Shown here: in pieces, positions 28,901 through 35,357 of the stretch
Layout of the letters: each line of letters begins with the position of its first letter
How positions within the stretch are numbered: position 1 is the first letter of the stretch
From: Campylobacter vicugnae
GTDB lineage: Bacteria; Campylobacterota; Campylobacteria; Campylobacterales; Campylobacteraceae
DNA length: 64,000 nucleotides
Reading direction: 5' to 3'
Assembly (NCBI RefSeq): GCF_002139875.1
Contig: NZ_CP018793.1
Coordinates: 1,364,001 to 1,428,000, forward strand
Notes under the pieces: generated by a model
What the model saw: only the letters and a program-made list of their open reading frames with translations
What the model was told of the DNA's origin: nothing
The model's database searches: none
Program-made: the position numbers and the translations under genes

Positions 28901-30098
28901 TATCTTTTGGGGTTTGGGTTTCAAATTTAGCTAATTGTTCGTTTATGCTATCACTAAAGCTTTTATTGAGATTTGAGCTTATTTTTGCGATTTTTTGTGC
29001 GGATTGTGGGTTATTTACCACGGCGTCAAGTATGTTTTTTACTCCGTTTTCGTGGCCTAAAGCACTAAGCAATAGCTCAGCGTCTGCTTTGCCTATATTT
29101 AAGCCTTTAAGGGTTTCATTAGCCTTATTGATAGCACTATTTGCTATATCTATTCCCTTTTGAATATATCTGTTATCGCTTGTTTTATTTATGGTTTTAA
29201 GGTCTTTACTTACAAAGTTATCTAAGTCAGCACCTAAGGCGTCCTTGGCACTATCTAGGGCATTTCTTACTTCATATTCTCCACCTAGATTGGCTTTTAG
29301 TGCGGTCTCTGCCCCACCGATATTTTGGCTTAGTATATGCCTAGCACCAACTCCAGCAAGGCCTTGGTCTAAAACTTCTAAAGGGACTTTTAATGTTCCT
29401 TTTAGGGTATTTATAGCGGGTTTTGAAGTGAGTGCTGTAGCAAGTCCAGCCCCTAAAATATCGTTATTTGCTCCACCTGTAAATGAATTTGCTAATTGCT
29501 CTGCTGTTGTATTTTCTCCTACGCTTTTGTTGTTTAAGTATGTATCAGCCATCGCTCCAGCTCCACTACCTACCGCTGAGCCTACCATAGGAGTTAAGAT
29601 TTTACCAGCTACTCCAGCGGTTTTAGCTAGTGGGTGCGGTAAAGCCGTGGCTACTCCAGCAAGTGAGCCTAGCATTTCATAGCTATTTGCCTTTAATTCA
29701 TTTAAAAAACTAGGTTCAATCTCTTTAAAAACTCCATCTTTTTCTATAGCATATCTTGCTTTGCCATCTTTATCGATAGCTTTATGCGGTGTGTAGCCTT
29801 TAGCTGTTGCTAAATCAATGAATTTATTATCAAAATCTATGCTATCTTTTTGTTTTTGCTCGTCGCTTTTTGTAAGGGCATTTAGCATAAATGTACCATT
29901 TTGATTGGCTCTATAATTTGCCATTTGTTGGTTTAAAATATCGGTATCATTTTGTATATTAAGCTCTTTTGTGTTTTGGTATAGGTTGCTATTTGGATTA
30001 AAATTATATTGGTTTGCGTTGCTAAATGGGATTAGCGGTGCTACTTGATTATATGCTTTATTTGCGTATTTTTTAAAATTTTCATATAGATTTTCCAT
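25944..30098 (-). CDS. 1384-residue virion protein with C-terminal PBECR/DUF3519-like domain
   Basis: Residues 50-138 are copied almost exactly in the membrane protein at 50281-50949. A Gly/Ala-rich hydrophobic region (SLAGVATALPHPLAKTAGVA, about residues 145-190) could enter membranes. A long helical central part follows, then a Pro/Thr/Lys-rich linker near residues 800-860. Residues about 1211-1310 (GDIDLVWGEV, GYGLAHILDKR, NKWIVTAYE) match the DUF3519/PBECR pattern, a phage-barnase/EndoU/ColicinE5/RelE-like nuclease group found in Helicobacter/Campylobacter phages. Likely an ejected polyvalent protein that delivers an effector with the DNA. The function is inferred; the domain match is by eye. 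Confidence 0.75.
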   Translation of the reverse strand: MENLYENFKKYANKAYNQVAPLIPFSNANQYNFNPNSNLYQNTKELNIQNDTDILNQQMANYRANQNGTFMLNALTKSDEQKQKDSIDFDNKFIDLATAKGYTPHKAIDKDGKARYAIEKDGVFKEIEPSFLNELKANSYEMLGSLAGVATALPHPLAKTAGVAGKILTPMVGSAVGSGAGAMADTYLNNKSVGENTTAEQLANSFTGGANNDILGAGLATALTSKPAINTLKGTLKVPLEVLDQGLAGVGARHILSQNIGGAETALKANLGGEYEVRNALDSAKDALGADLDNFVSKDLKTINKTSDNRYIQKGIDIANSAINKANETLKGLNIGKADAELLLSALGHENGVKNILDAVVNNPQSAQKIAKISSNLNKSFSDSINEQLAKFETQTPKDSFKNSFNQVKQDYADTKDILIKNSNYQSDFKDLNDNLATILSDTQNINTRGVFNALNGGGNLENLLNAKNAINEQLSYIMRADFKSSSDFINQKALSEAKNLIDNEINTALKNDENLINLYKSANGDYATMKNIVDSNLMSQISRDGKTSLEALNAMIKSNDNINGVTLNDFLSSLGAKDRAIAEANIIKGLMEKNSVNGVVDFRALNQSLNSLDFGSEFAKELRSQILNRQALLNNTSDILNALGNKVVKSKSMSQGISTDPLKRAETMKANLIIEKIKPLIPKLGNNEALKLHLNRAILNANGDFKLAIKNIDNIPDGNLPTPTRNLLNEFKEAVKEIEKQVVKADKKNLNNEPMAETPKSQRKQQVLGVRMNTSKEHFSSANAQTIPNQSIKEAETVAKDLTADAPSELYKAHRKAQKAKEAPKPQEPKVTTAKPTTQEPQAKSEPMATQTTKTKETTQEPTQATFDILKIDKNISDEQVETLLKEIEDKNLKVNLPLRDEEPLGKALQKDELGYSRKSLLARALNEQFLKRHKGFIERAKKTQSKAEFQKFLKENKAEVVEYIKDMVTNTLRYIDAYGEGYHFTNKSSLRRANDMILSLESGKNFYFYNKAPNKITNPAPKSNYADKLVDGNEAIQGTYKLSDEIKQDLIKSLREFVSTRQNLADNIADMKSRWWHKIKEQERLAPSVLEGDKKANNGYDENLLEALKHEHYLLNQFEKIVKSPQKTSSDLELAKNYYSFLQGDTYTKNALNEISQARQLLEQELNIRPIKEFGTNYAEFYHDGANAIKKLLTQRQGQVAGAFEREELGDIDLVWGEVTDAIKHKGYGLAHILDKRIYQYMQQGLSKEEAKQKAIELINKLPDIIKNGEIIKKPNEAIQIITDDTKIVLKSNYYGEPTNKWIVTAYERLEKDLDISAKPITKGTNSPLNSKINSTPKEIKSQDQKVEQKAGQYAKWLSQADKIAPQAPDELYKAYDKAKRT
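29685..29953. repeat. 269-bp segment duplicated at 50578-50846 (source copy)
   Basis: This stretch of the 1384-residue protein gene matches 50578-50846 in the same orientation with only three differences, all silent on the coding (-) strand (one Lys, one Asn and one Gly codon). Identity stops sharply at both edges. Confidence 0.95.
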
Positions 30099-30100
30099 TT

Positions 30101-31012
30101 TTACCTTTTCATCATAATGGTATTTTGATTAAATAAATCATTTGTAGTTTTTTCATCATTTTTAGCCTTATTCTCTATTTTCGATTTAATATTATTTAGA
30201 TTTTCTCTTGCTTCATTGGCTCCATAGTAATTTTGTGACTCAGCTAATTTAATAAGTTCATCGGCCCTATTTATTAGCATTTTTTGCGTTTCATTTAATG
30301 TGCTTTGTGCTTTTTGTGTGCCTACTATTGAAGGCTCTAAATCTTGATTGATTTTTTCATAATTAAACTTGCCTTGGCCTTTTAAAACTTCACTTGTTGA
30401 AGTTGCTAGGTTACTCGCTAATGCGTTATAATTAGCTCCGTCTTGTGAAATATTAGGCCATAGCGTTTTAAATCTATCATATACTCCACCAAATTTATCC
30501 CATCCGCCTTTTTTATCTACATAATTTTGAAGCTCATCGACTTGGTTTAATGCGGTAAATACATTTTTAAGGTCTTTTTGTTCGGATACAGGCATATTCT
30601 TTTGCTTGATTGCTAGGTCTAAATCATTATTTAGCTCCCTAGTTAGTGTTTCATTAAATTGCCTTTGATTTTCTTTAAGATTTTGTTGTTCTAAATAGAA
30701 TTTTTGTAAATTTAGATTATTATTAAAATCATTTTGGTTTTGAGTAATTTCAATATTTTTATTTCTATAATCTTGTAAATCTTGGTGTTGCTGTTTTTGT
30801 AGATTGTTATTTTCGTTAAATTGCCTTTGATTTTCTGCGAAATTAACTTCAAATTGTCTTTTTAGCTCGTTTTGCTTATCTTGTTCTTGCTTGTTAGCTC
30901 TTGCGTCCATATAAAGCTTATATAGAGTATCACCAATTGCTCCGCTTTGTGCTACTAGATATGGGTTTGAGTTATATGTAACTGCTCTAGGATTAAACCA
31001 CGATGCCATCAC
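30101..31012 (-). CDS. Gln/Asn-rich coiled-coil virion protein
   Basis: A 303-residue protein, very rich in Gln, Asn and Lys, with predicted long helices (residues 45-130) that contain a repeated FAENQRQFNE/LKENQRQFNE motif. A globular C-terminal half follows (GGWDKFGGVYDRFKTLWP). It overlaps the 94-residue gene by 4 bases and is 2 bases ahead of the 1384-residue gene. Position after the capsid gene suggests an internal or ejection protein. A second Met lies one codon downstream of the start. Confidence 0.75.
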   Translation of the reverse strand: MMASWFNPRAVTYNSNPYLVAQSGAIGDTLYKLYMDARANKQEQDKQNELKRQFEVNFAENQRQFNENNNLQKQQHQDLQDYRNKNIEITQNQNDFNNNLNLQKFYLEQQNLKENQRQFNETLTRELNNDLDLAIKQKNMPVSEQKDLKNVFTALNQVDELQNYVDKKGGWDKFGGVYDRFKTLWPNISQDGANYNALASNLATSTSEVLKGQGKFNYEKINQDLEPSIVGTQKAQSTLNETQKMLINRADELIKLAESQNYYGANEARENLNNIKSKIENKAKNDEKTTNDLFNQNTIMMKR

Positions 31013-31293
31013 ACGCCCCTATAATAGCTTGAGTTTCTAAAAGCTGTATATAAGTCATCATCAGCTTTGTTTTGTCTATCTATCTCTCTTTGTGTTAGCA
31101 TTTTGTTAAAGTTAAATGCGTCTTTTTGTAAATCCATCTGCTTTTTAGCGTTTCTTTGTTTCTGATATGCTGAATACAATGCCCCAGCCCCACCGATAAG
31201 ACCACCTAAATTGCTAAAGTTTCCAGCATAATTATTTAATCCAGTTAAGCCATTTGTGATACTACTACCTATATTTCCTAAAAAATTAAGCAT
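31009..31293 (-). CDS. Small glycine-rich ejection-type virion protein
   Basis: A 94-residue protein: a Gly/Asn-rich hydrophobic first half (LGGLIGGAGALYSAYQKQRN) and a helical basic second half (MDLQKDAFNFNKMLTQREID). This layout is seen in small internal virion proteins of short-tailed phages that insert into the envelope. It follows the major capsid gene by 48 bases and overlaps the next gene (ATGA). Confidence 0.7.
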   Translation of the reverse strand: MLNFLGNIGSSITNGLTGLNNYAGNFSNLGGLIGGAGALYSAYQKQRNAKKQMDLQKDAFNFNKMLTQREIDRQNKADDDLYTAFRNSSYYRGV

Positions 31294-31341
31294 TTAAAAC
31301 CCTTATTATTATTTTAGCCTAGCCCCATAGGGCTTAGGCTC

Positions 31342-32349
31342 TTAATCTGCTTTTAGACCAACGCCAATAGCAAAGGCATCAGCATTTCTAACTTCTAGAC
31401 AACCTTCAGTATAATAGCGTTTTGCTATTGCTGTCTTATCTGTGCTTACATCGCTTAAGAATGTAGGTTTTAAAAGTCCCATCTTAGCATAGCTAAAATC
31501 CCCAGCGATTAAGCAATCTTCAAGGCCATACTCTTTGCTTAAAAATCTATGAAGTCTGAAATTTACTTTACCAAAATCAGTATCTAGGCTCACTACGCTT
31601 GAGTTTATAAACTTCTCATTGCTAAATTGCCTTGAAGCCATTTTATTAAGGGCTTTTTTAAGCTCAGCTCCGATGAAAATATCCTTTGGTGTAGCTCCAC
31701 TCTCCCAAACTCTTTGTAAGACTTGATGAAGGACATCTTCAGTAAGCGTTACGCAATCCCCAACGCCCCATTTGTTGTTATCACAAGAGCCAAAAGCAAT
31801 TATATTGCCTTGTTCTTTTCTACCATTTTTGTCTTTAAAAGCCGTTTCGCCTTTAGCTGCGTAATAAAATAGCCCTGCCATCTCTCCAGGTTTGTCCGCT
31901 TCTCTTACTTGTGGGGATTTTAATACGCTTACCTTAGCTAAAGTATCTCTACCAAGGCCTAAAATTGCGTATTCTATATCTAGTTTATGGACTTTTGTAG
32001 CCTTTGCTACTTCGTTTTCAAGCTCTTTACCGCCATATGTAGCTACTTCTTGCATAGTTTGGCTTACCATAATATCAGTGGTAAAAATCTGCGTTGCGTT
32101 TGTGTTTTGCTGTTTGGTAGATTTTTGGTCTCCTACGAATGAGCTTATCTCTAATTGAGCGTTTTTGCTAGGCTTTTTAAGTGTATCAGTTATCCAAGAA
32201 TGCGTAATACCCTTAACCACGCTTGTGCCTATCATAGACATTATAGGCGTATCATTAGCCCCTACTAAGATAATCTTATCATAGACGCTAGGGATTAGCC
32301 CAACTCTTTGTGTTGCTGGTGATTGAAATTGTGTTGAAGTTATCGCCAT
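31342..32349 (-). CDS. Major capsid protein (SU10/DUF5309-like)
   Basis: A 335-residue protein with the DUF5309 pattern: an N-terminal TRVGLIPSVYDKIILVGA-like opening, SMIGTSVVKGITHSWITDTL, an Asn/Gln-rich loop, ATYGGKELENEVAKATK (long helix) and C-terminal AKRYYTEGCLEVRNADAFAI. No transmembrane or signal sequence. It lies at the far end of the late region, after the lysis genes, and a 26-bp symmetric element sits 45 bases upstream of its start. Confidence 0.85.
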   Translation of the reverse strand: MAITSTQFQSPATQRVGLIPSVYDKIILVGANDTPIMSMIGTSVVKGITHSWITDTLKKPSKNAQLEISSFVGDQKSTKQQNTNATQIFTTDIMVSQTMQEVATYGGKELENEVAKATKVHKLDIEYAILGLGRDTLAKVSVLKSPQVREADKPGEMAGLFYYAAKGETAFKDKNGRKEQGNIIAFGSCDNNKWGVGDCVTLTEDVLHQVLQRVWESGATPKDIFIGAELKKALNKMASRQFSNEKFINSSVVSLDTDFGKVNFRLHRFLSKEYGLEDCLIAGDFSYAKMGLLKPTFLSDVSTDKTAIAKRYYTEGCLEVRNADAFAIGVGLKAD

Positions 32350-32394
32350 TTTTACTCCTATTTTAAATATTTAAGCATTTTAATATATTTAATA

Positions 32395-32420
32395 GGTTCA
32401 AATTTACCTAAAATTGAGCC
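32395..32420. promoter_or_regulatory. 26-bp near-palindrome upstream of the capsid gene
   Basis: The reverse complement of this sequence occurs exactly (26 of 26) at 46330-46355, upstream of the small terminase gene. It is itself near-symmetric (GGTTCAAATTTA ... TAAAATTGAGCC). It ends 45 bases from the capsid start codon, against 44 at the other site. Inferred late-gene activator or operator site. Confidence 0.6.
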
Positions 32421-32504
32421 ATTTATATTTTTGTGCGGTTTAAGCTAATAAAAGCAAATTTAAAGCTTATTTTTGATAAATTTTAAGCATTAAGGAGAAT
32501 AGAG

Positions 32505-32975
32505 ATGACAACTATATCAGCCATAGATACCGCTAAATTGACTTTAGCATTATTAAAAAATAGTGATGATGATATTGTAGAATACACAAGTAGATTAAAG
32601 CTTTTAAAATTGCTTTATTATATTCAAGGCTACCATTTGGCTATGTTTGATGCACCTTTATTTAAGGATAAAATGGAAGCGTGGCTACACGGACCTGTTG
32701 TGCCATCGGTTTATCAATGGGTGAAAAATCTAACTGACGAAAAACTACAAAATGAAGCGATGGATGAAAAGCAAATGGGCGCTCTTAATCTCCACCCACA
32801 GCAAACTAAACTAATAAGTGAAGTATTAAACATTTACAATAAATATTCAGCCTATGGATTAAGAGATAAAACGCACACAGAGATGCCGTGGCTTAGTGTA
32901 TATGAACAAGGTAAAAATAACGAAATCACACAAGATAGTTTAAAAAACTTTTTTATACCACTGGTTGAAAAATGA
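32505..32975 (+). CDS. Panacea (SocA-like, DUF4065) antitoxin-type protein
   Basis: A 156-residue protein with the Panacea-domain pattern: LKLLKLLYYIQGYHLAMFDAPLF, AWLHGPVVPSVYQWV and YGLRDKTHTEMPWLSVYEQG, the last matching the family's 'L...tH.e.PW'. Panacea domains act as antitoxins that neutralise very different adjacent toxins (PanAT systems). Here it overlaps by 4 bases an interrupted gene. Both run rightward against the surrounding late genes, as expected for an inserted accessory ('moron') unit. A good ribosome site (AAGGAG) precedes the ATG. Confidence 0.85.
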   Translation: MTTISAIDTAKLTLALLKNSDDDIVEYTSRLKLLKLLYYIQGYHLAMFDAPLFKDKMEAWLHGPVVPSVYQWVKNLTDEKLQNEAMDEKQMGALNLHPQQTKLISEVLNIYNKYSAYGLRDKTHTEMPWLSVYEQGKNNEITQDSLKNFFIPLVEK

Positions 32976-33409
32976 AATTAAAAGAGACTGCCAACAAAGA
33001 GTATCGTAACACAAATTTAAAAGAGAGTAATCCTAAAAGCCTTGATATTAGCTTTACAAAGATTATAGATGATTATAAATTTGGCTTACCTACTAGCTCA
33101 TCAGATAATATCAACGATAAATCAAAGGTTCAAAAAATCGTAAAAACTCTTATGTATATAAGAGAGAAAAAACCCCACGAGCTTATCCAACAGAGCAAAG
33201 CACAATCTATCGGCGGTTGCGAAAAGTGCGACATTGATAAATGAAAATGGAGTAATGATACAATTAAGAATTTTTTTATCGAACGCAAAATAAAAGAAGC
33301 TTTTATAGTTAGAGCAGGAGATAGCAGGATATTTGGCACTATTGATAATAATTGCTTTTATATCCACGCTATAGAATACAAATTAGGCGATATATATCAC
33401 CACTCATAG
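32972..33409 (+). pseudogene. Putative PanT-type toxin partner with in-frame TGA
   Basis: From ATG 32972 the frame runs 90 codons to TGA at 33242-33244, then stays open in the same frame for a further 54 sense codons to TAG at 33407-33409. The part after the stop reads like protein (IKEAFIVRAGDSRIFGTIDN, FYIHAIEYKLGDIYHH). A TGG to TGA change (Trp) would explain it, giving an original 145-residue protein. Selenocysteine is a remote alternative: no GC-rich stem follows the TGA. Overlap with the Panacea gene suggests it is the toxin, disabled here. The family was not recognised. Confidence 0.6.
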
Positions 33410-33427
33410 AATAAATTAGTATTAACT

Positions 33428-33553
33428 CTATTTTTTATAAGGCGTTGTTTTCATAGTTTTACTGAAATTCTCTAGTGCCTTTTTAAGCTTTACTAAAAAG
33501 CCTTGTAGATTAAAGTTACTTACTCTTTTAATGCTATTTTCTAGCTCTGTCAT
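33428..33553 (-). CDS. 41-residue late-operon protein
   Basis: A short frame starting inside the last codons of the 144-residue gene, with GGAG 7 bases upstream of its ATG. The product (MTELENSIKRVSNFNLQGFL, then basic helix) is amphipathic with a Lys-rich C-terminus. It is the last leftward gene before the Panacea insert. Function unknown. Confidence 0.5.
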   Translation of the reverse strand: MTELENSIKRVSNFNLQGFLVKLKKALENFSKTMKTTPYKK

Positions 33554-33968
33554 ATCTTGGCTCCATTATTACATTTTTACTATTTGCTATGTAGTTAGAT
33601 ACTACTTCATCGCTAATTTGGCGATATATTTTTTCTAAAGTTAGCCTAAAAAGCACTTCATTTAAAACCGCATAATTGAGTGGCTCATCAAAATCAATAT
33701 GTGTATTTGGATTATATTTTGGGTCATCTTCATTAAATATAGGCAAATTTGGAAATCTTAGATAAATCCCCTTATCATTTACCCACCTAAAAACTCGCTC
33801 CAATCTATCATCCCCATCCCTACAAATCAGATTTATAGGGTAGCAATCGTTAGCTATTTTTAGCATTGCTTCGTATGTCTCATAATTTAGCATTTCATCG
33901 CTTGGTGAGTGTAGATTTTTCTCTGCTATTCTATAAAGTATTAAATCTTTAAAAGCTTTTATAGTCAT
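33534..33968 (-). CDS. Phage protein of unknown function
   Basis: A 144-residue acidic protein downstream of the lysozyme gene, overlapping it by 20 bases. It has no signal peptide or membrane segment. Visible features are a Tyr/Glu-rich helix (SDEMLNYETYEAMLKIAND) and an Asp/Pro loop (IFNEDDPKYNPNTHIDFDEP). Size and position between lysis and capsid genes would fit a head-tail adaptor, but I cannot support this by motif. Confidence 0.65.
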   Translation of the reverse strand: MTIKAFKDLILYRIAEKNLHSPSDEMLNYETYEAMLKIANDCYPINLICRDGDDRLERVFRWVNDKGIYLRFPNLPIFNEDDPKYNPNTHIDFDEPLNYAVLNEVLFRLTLEKIYRQISDEVVSNYIANSKNVIMEPRYDRARK

Positions 33969-34434
33969 CTTTAGCCCTTTGCAATCTCTTAATAAGGTTA
34001 TTAGCTCTCCTTGGTGTTTGCTTAGCCCATTTTGAGCTTTTTATATTCTCTATAGCCTTATTATAATCTAAAAGCTTTAGATATTTTTGCGTATTAACAA
34101 AGCTACCAAAGCCTTTTGCCCCTAGTTGATAAATCATATCATAGATACCTATTTTCACCACTTCAGGCAAGTTATCTATCCAGCTATATACTGCATCTAC
34201 GCTTTTTATAAGCTTTTTAACCTTAAGTTCTAAAATTTCAGTAGCAATTTCTTTGCTCATCGGCTCAATAAAACCGCCATTTAGCTCTAGCTCCTTTTTG
34301 GTTAAATACGCTACATTAAATCCATAGCCTATGGTATCCACTCCAGCTGTGCATTGATAAATATTAGCTCTAAAGCCTTCTTCTTTTTTTAATTCTTCTA
34401 AAAGCTCATTTAGTCCATCTTTGCTTAAACTCAT
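33949..34434 (-). CDS. Phage lysozyme (endolysin, T4-type)
   Basis: A 161-residue muramidase of the T4-lysozyme fold. Catalytic Glu lies in KKEEGFRANIYQCTAGVDTI, followed by Asp and Thr (DTIGYGFNVAYL), the E-8aa-D-5aa-T-like triad. Later IYQLGAKGFGSFVNTQKYL matches the C-terminal lobe. There is no signal peptide, so release depends on the neighbouring holin. The lysis module is Rz/Rz1, holin, lysozyme in transcription order. Confidence 0.9.
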   Translation of the reverse strand: MSLSKDGLNELLEELKKEEGFRANIYQCTAGVDTIGYGFNVAYLTKKELELNGGFIEPMSKEIATEILELKVKKLIKSVDAVYSWIDNLPEVVKIGIYDMIYQLGAKGFGSFVNTQKYLKLLDYNKAIENIKSSKWAKQTPRRANNLIKRLQRAKDDYKSF

Positions 34435-34443
34435 TATCTCTCC

Positions 34444-34884
34444 TTATTCTCTTAATTTTATATAACTTTCTTGACTTTTTGCTACCCTAGCTGCTTTGAT
34501 ATTATGCAATATAGATTGAGTATCCTTGGTGGAGTTTTTGACCTCGATTAAATCTTTTTCTATCTTATCTAGCTTAGCATTTGCTAGTTGCTCTAGCATT
34601 CTAATCATAGCAAGCTGGTTAGTTGAGTTGCTCTCGCTTACTAAATGTTGCTTTTGTAATTCTGATACTATAGCCTCTTTACTAGATTTAATCTCATTGA
34701 TAGCTTCATCTATCTTTTCGCCCACTAAATCTACTTGCTGACGATTGAGTTTGCTCTCTCTTAAATCTTGAATTCTCCCTTCATAAAGCATTTTAGCAAT
34801 CTTAAAAAATGCAACCACAGCCACAATCAAAAGAGCAATAATTCCACCGCTTTCAACCGCTTTTAAAACTTCATTTTCCACCAT
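34444..34884 (-). CDS. Putative holin (single N-terminal membrane helix plus coiled coil)
   Basis: 146 residues with one membrane helix near residues 12-32 (GGIIALLIVAVVAFFKIA) and a long charged helical tail. Position between spanin and lysozyme genes and the helix-plus-coiled-coil layout resemble BhlA/UviB-like or class III holins. Start overlaps the spanin lipoprotein gene by 14 bases. Confidence 0.65.
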   Translation of the reverse strand: MVENEVLKAVESGGIIALLIVAVVAFFKIAKMLYEGRIQDLRESKLNRQQVDLVGEKIDEAINEIKSSKEAIVSELQKQHLVSESNSTNQLAMIRMLEQLANAKLDKIEKDLIEVKNSTKDTQSILHNIKAARVAKSQESYIKLRE

Positions 34885-35131
34885 TTAAAGCCTCAATTCC
34901 ATAGTTTAATTCCATTATATATAGATATAGCTCCCATACCATATCGCTAGCCTCTTTTTCGTTTGTAGCTCTTTTGCTAAAATCAATCTTGCTTGGCTGA
35001 TAGAGGCTCATTGGTATATGAGTCTTTGGTGTTACTTGTGGTTCTGTTATTCTCACGCTCCCACAACCGCTCATAAACAGCATTAACAGCGTCAATACAG
35101 CTATTTGTATTATTTGAAACCTCTTTGACAT
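34871..35131 (-). CDS. Outer-membrane spanin lipoprotein (Rz1-like)
   Basis: 86 residues with a lipoprotein signal (LTLLMLFMSGCGS; lipobox LMSGC-type with Cys near residue 23) followed by a short polar tail. Its first 149 bases overlap the i-spanin gene in a different frame, the classical Rz/Rz1 arrangement. Processing would use the host LspA. Links outer membrane to the inner-membrane partner at the final lysis step. Confidence 0.8.
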   Translation of the reverse strand: MSKRFQIIQIAVLTLLMLFMSGCGSVRITEPQVTPKTHIPMSLYQPSKIDFSKRATNEKEASDMVWELYLYIMELNYGIEALNGGK

Positions 35132-35357
35132 ATACTCTTTCTATCTCCTTCTTGCTCTTTAATTCACTTAAGCTCTCTAAGCCTTTTGAGAATTCCAAAT
35201 TTAGCTTTTCTATCTCATCTTGCCACTTCTCATTAGCCTTAGTAGCTAAGAGATTTATCGAGTGCTGCTCTTTTAGCTCATCTTGTAAAGCACCATTTTG
35301 CCACCACAATAGCCCCAAAATGAGAGCCAATATCCCATAAACTATATATCCCATCAT
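34983..35357 (-). CDS. Inner-membrane spanin (Rz-like)
   Basis: 124 residues: one N-terminal membrane helix (YIVYGILALILGLLWWQNG) and a coiled-coil periplasmic domain (WQDEIEKLNLEFSKGLESLS). Overlaps the lipoprotein gene at 34983-35131. It overlaps the upstream fibre gene by 4 bases. Topology and overlap strongly support a two-component spanin. Confidence 0.8.
   Translation of the reverse strand: MMGYIVYGILALILGLLWWQNGALQDELKEQHSINLLATKANEKWQDEIEKLNLEFSKGLESLSELKSKKEIERVYVKEVSNNTNSCIDAVNAVYERLWERENNRTTSNTKDSYTNEPLSAKQD

Noticed and set aside
27817-29682. Long rightward frames opposite the 1384-residue gene
   Set aside because: Leu/Ser/Phe-rich antisense readings of helical, Lys/Glu/Asn-rich coding sequence; no ribosome sites or operon context.
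33242-33244. TGA as a selenocysteine codon in the toxin-like frame
   Set aside because: Campylobacter can insert selenocysteine, and two cysteines precede the codon, but the following bases are AT-rich with no clear SECIS-like stem. A Trp nonsense mutation is simpler.
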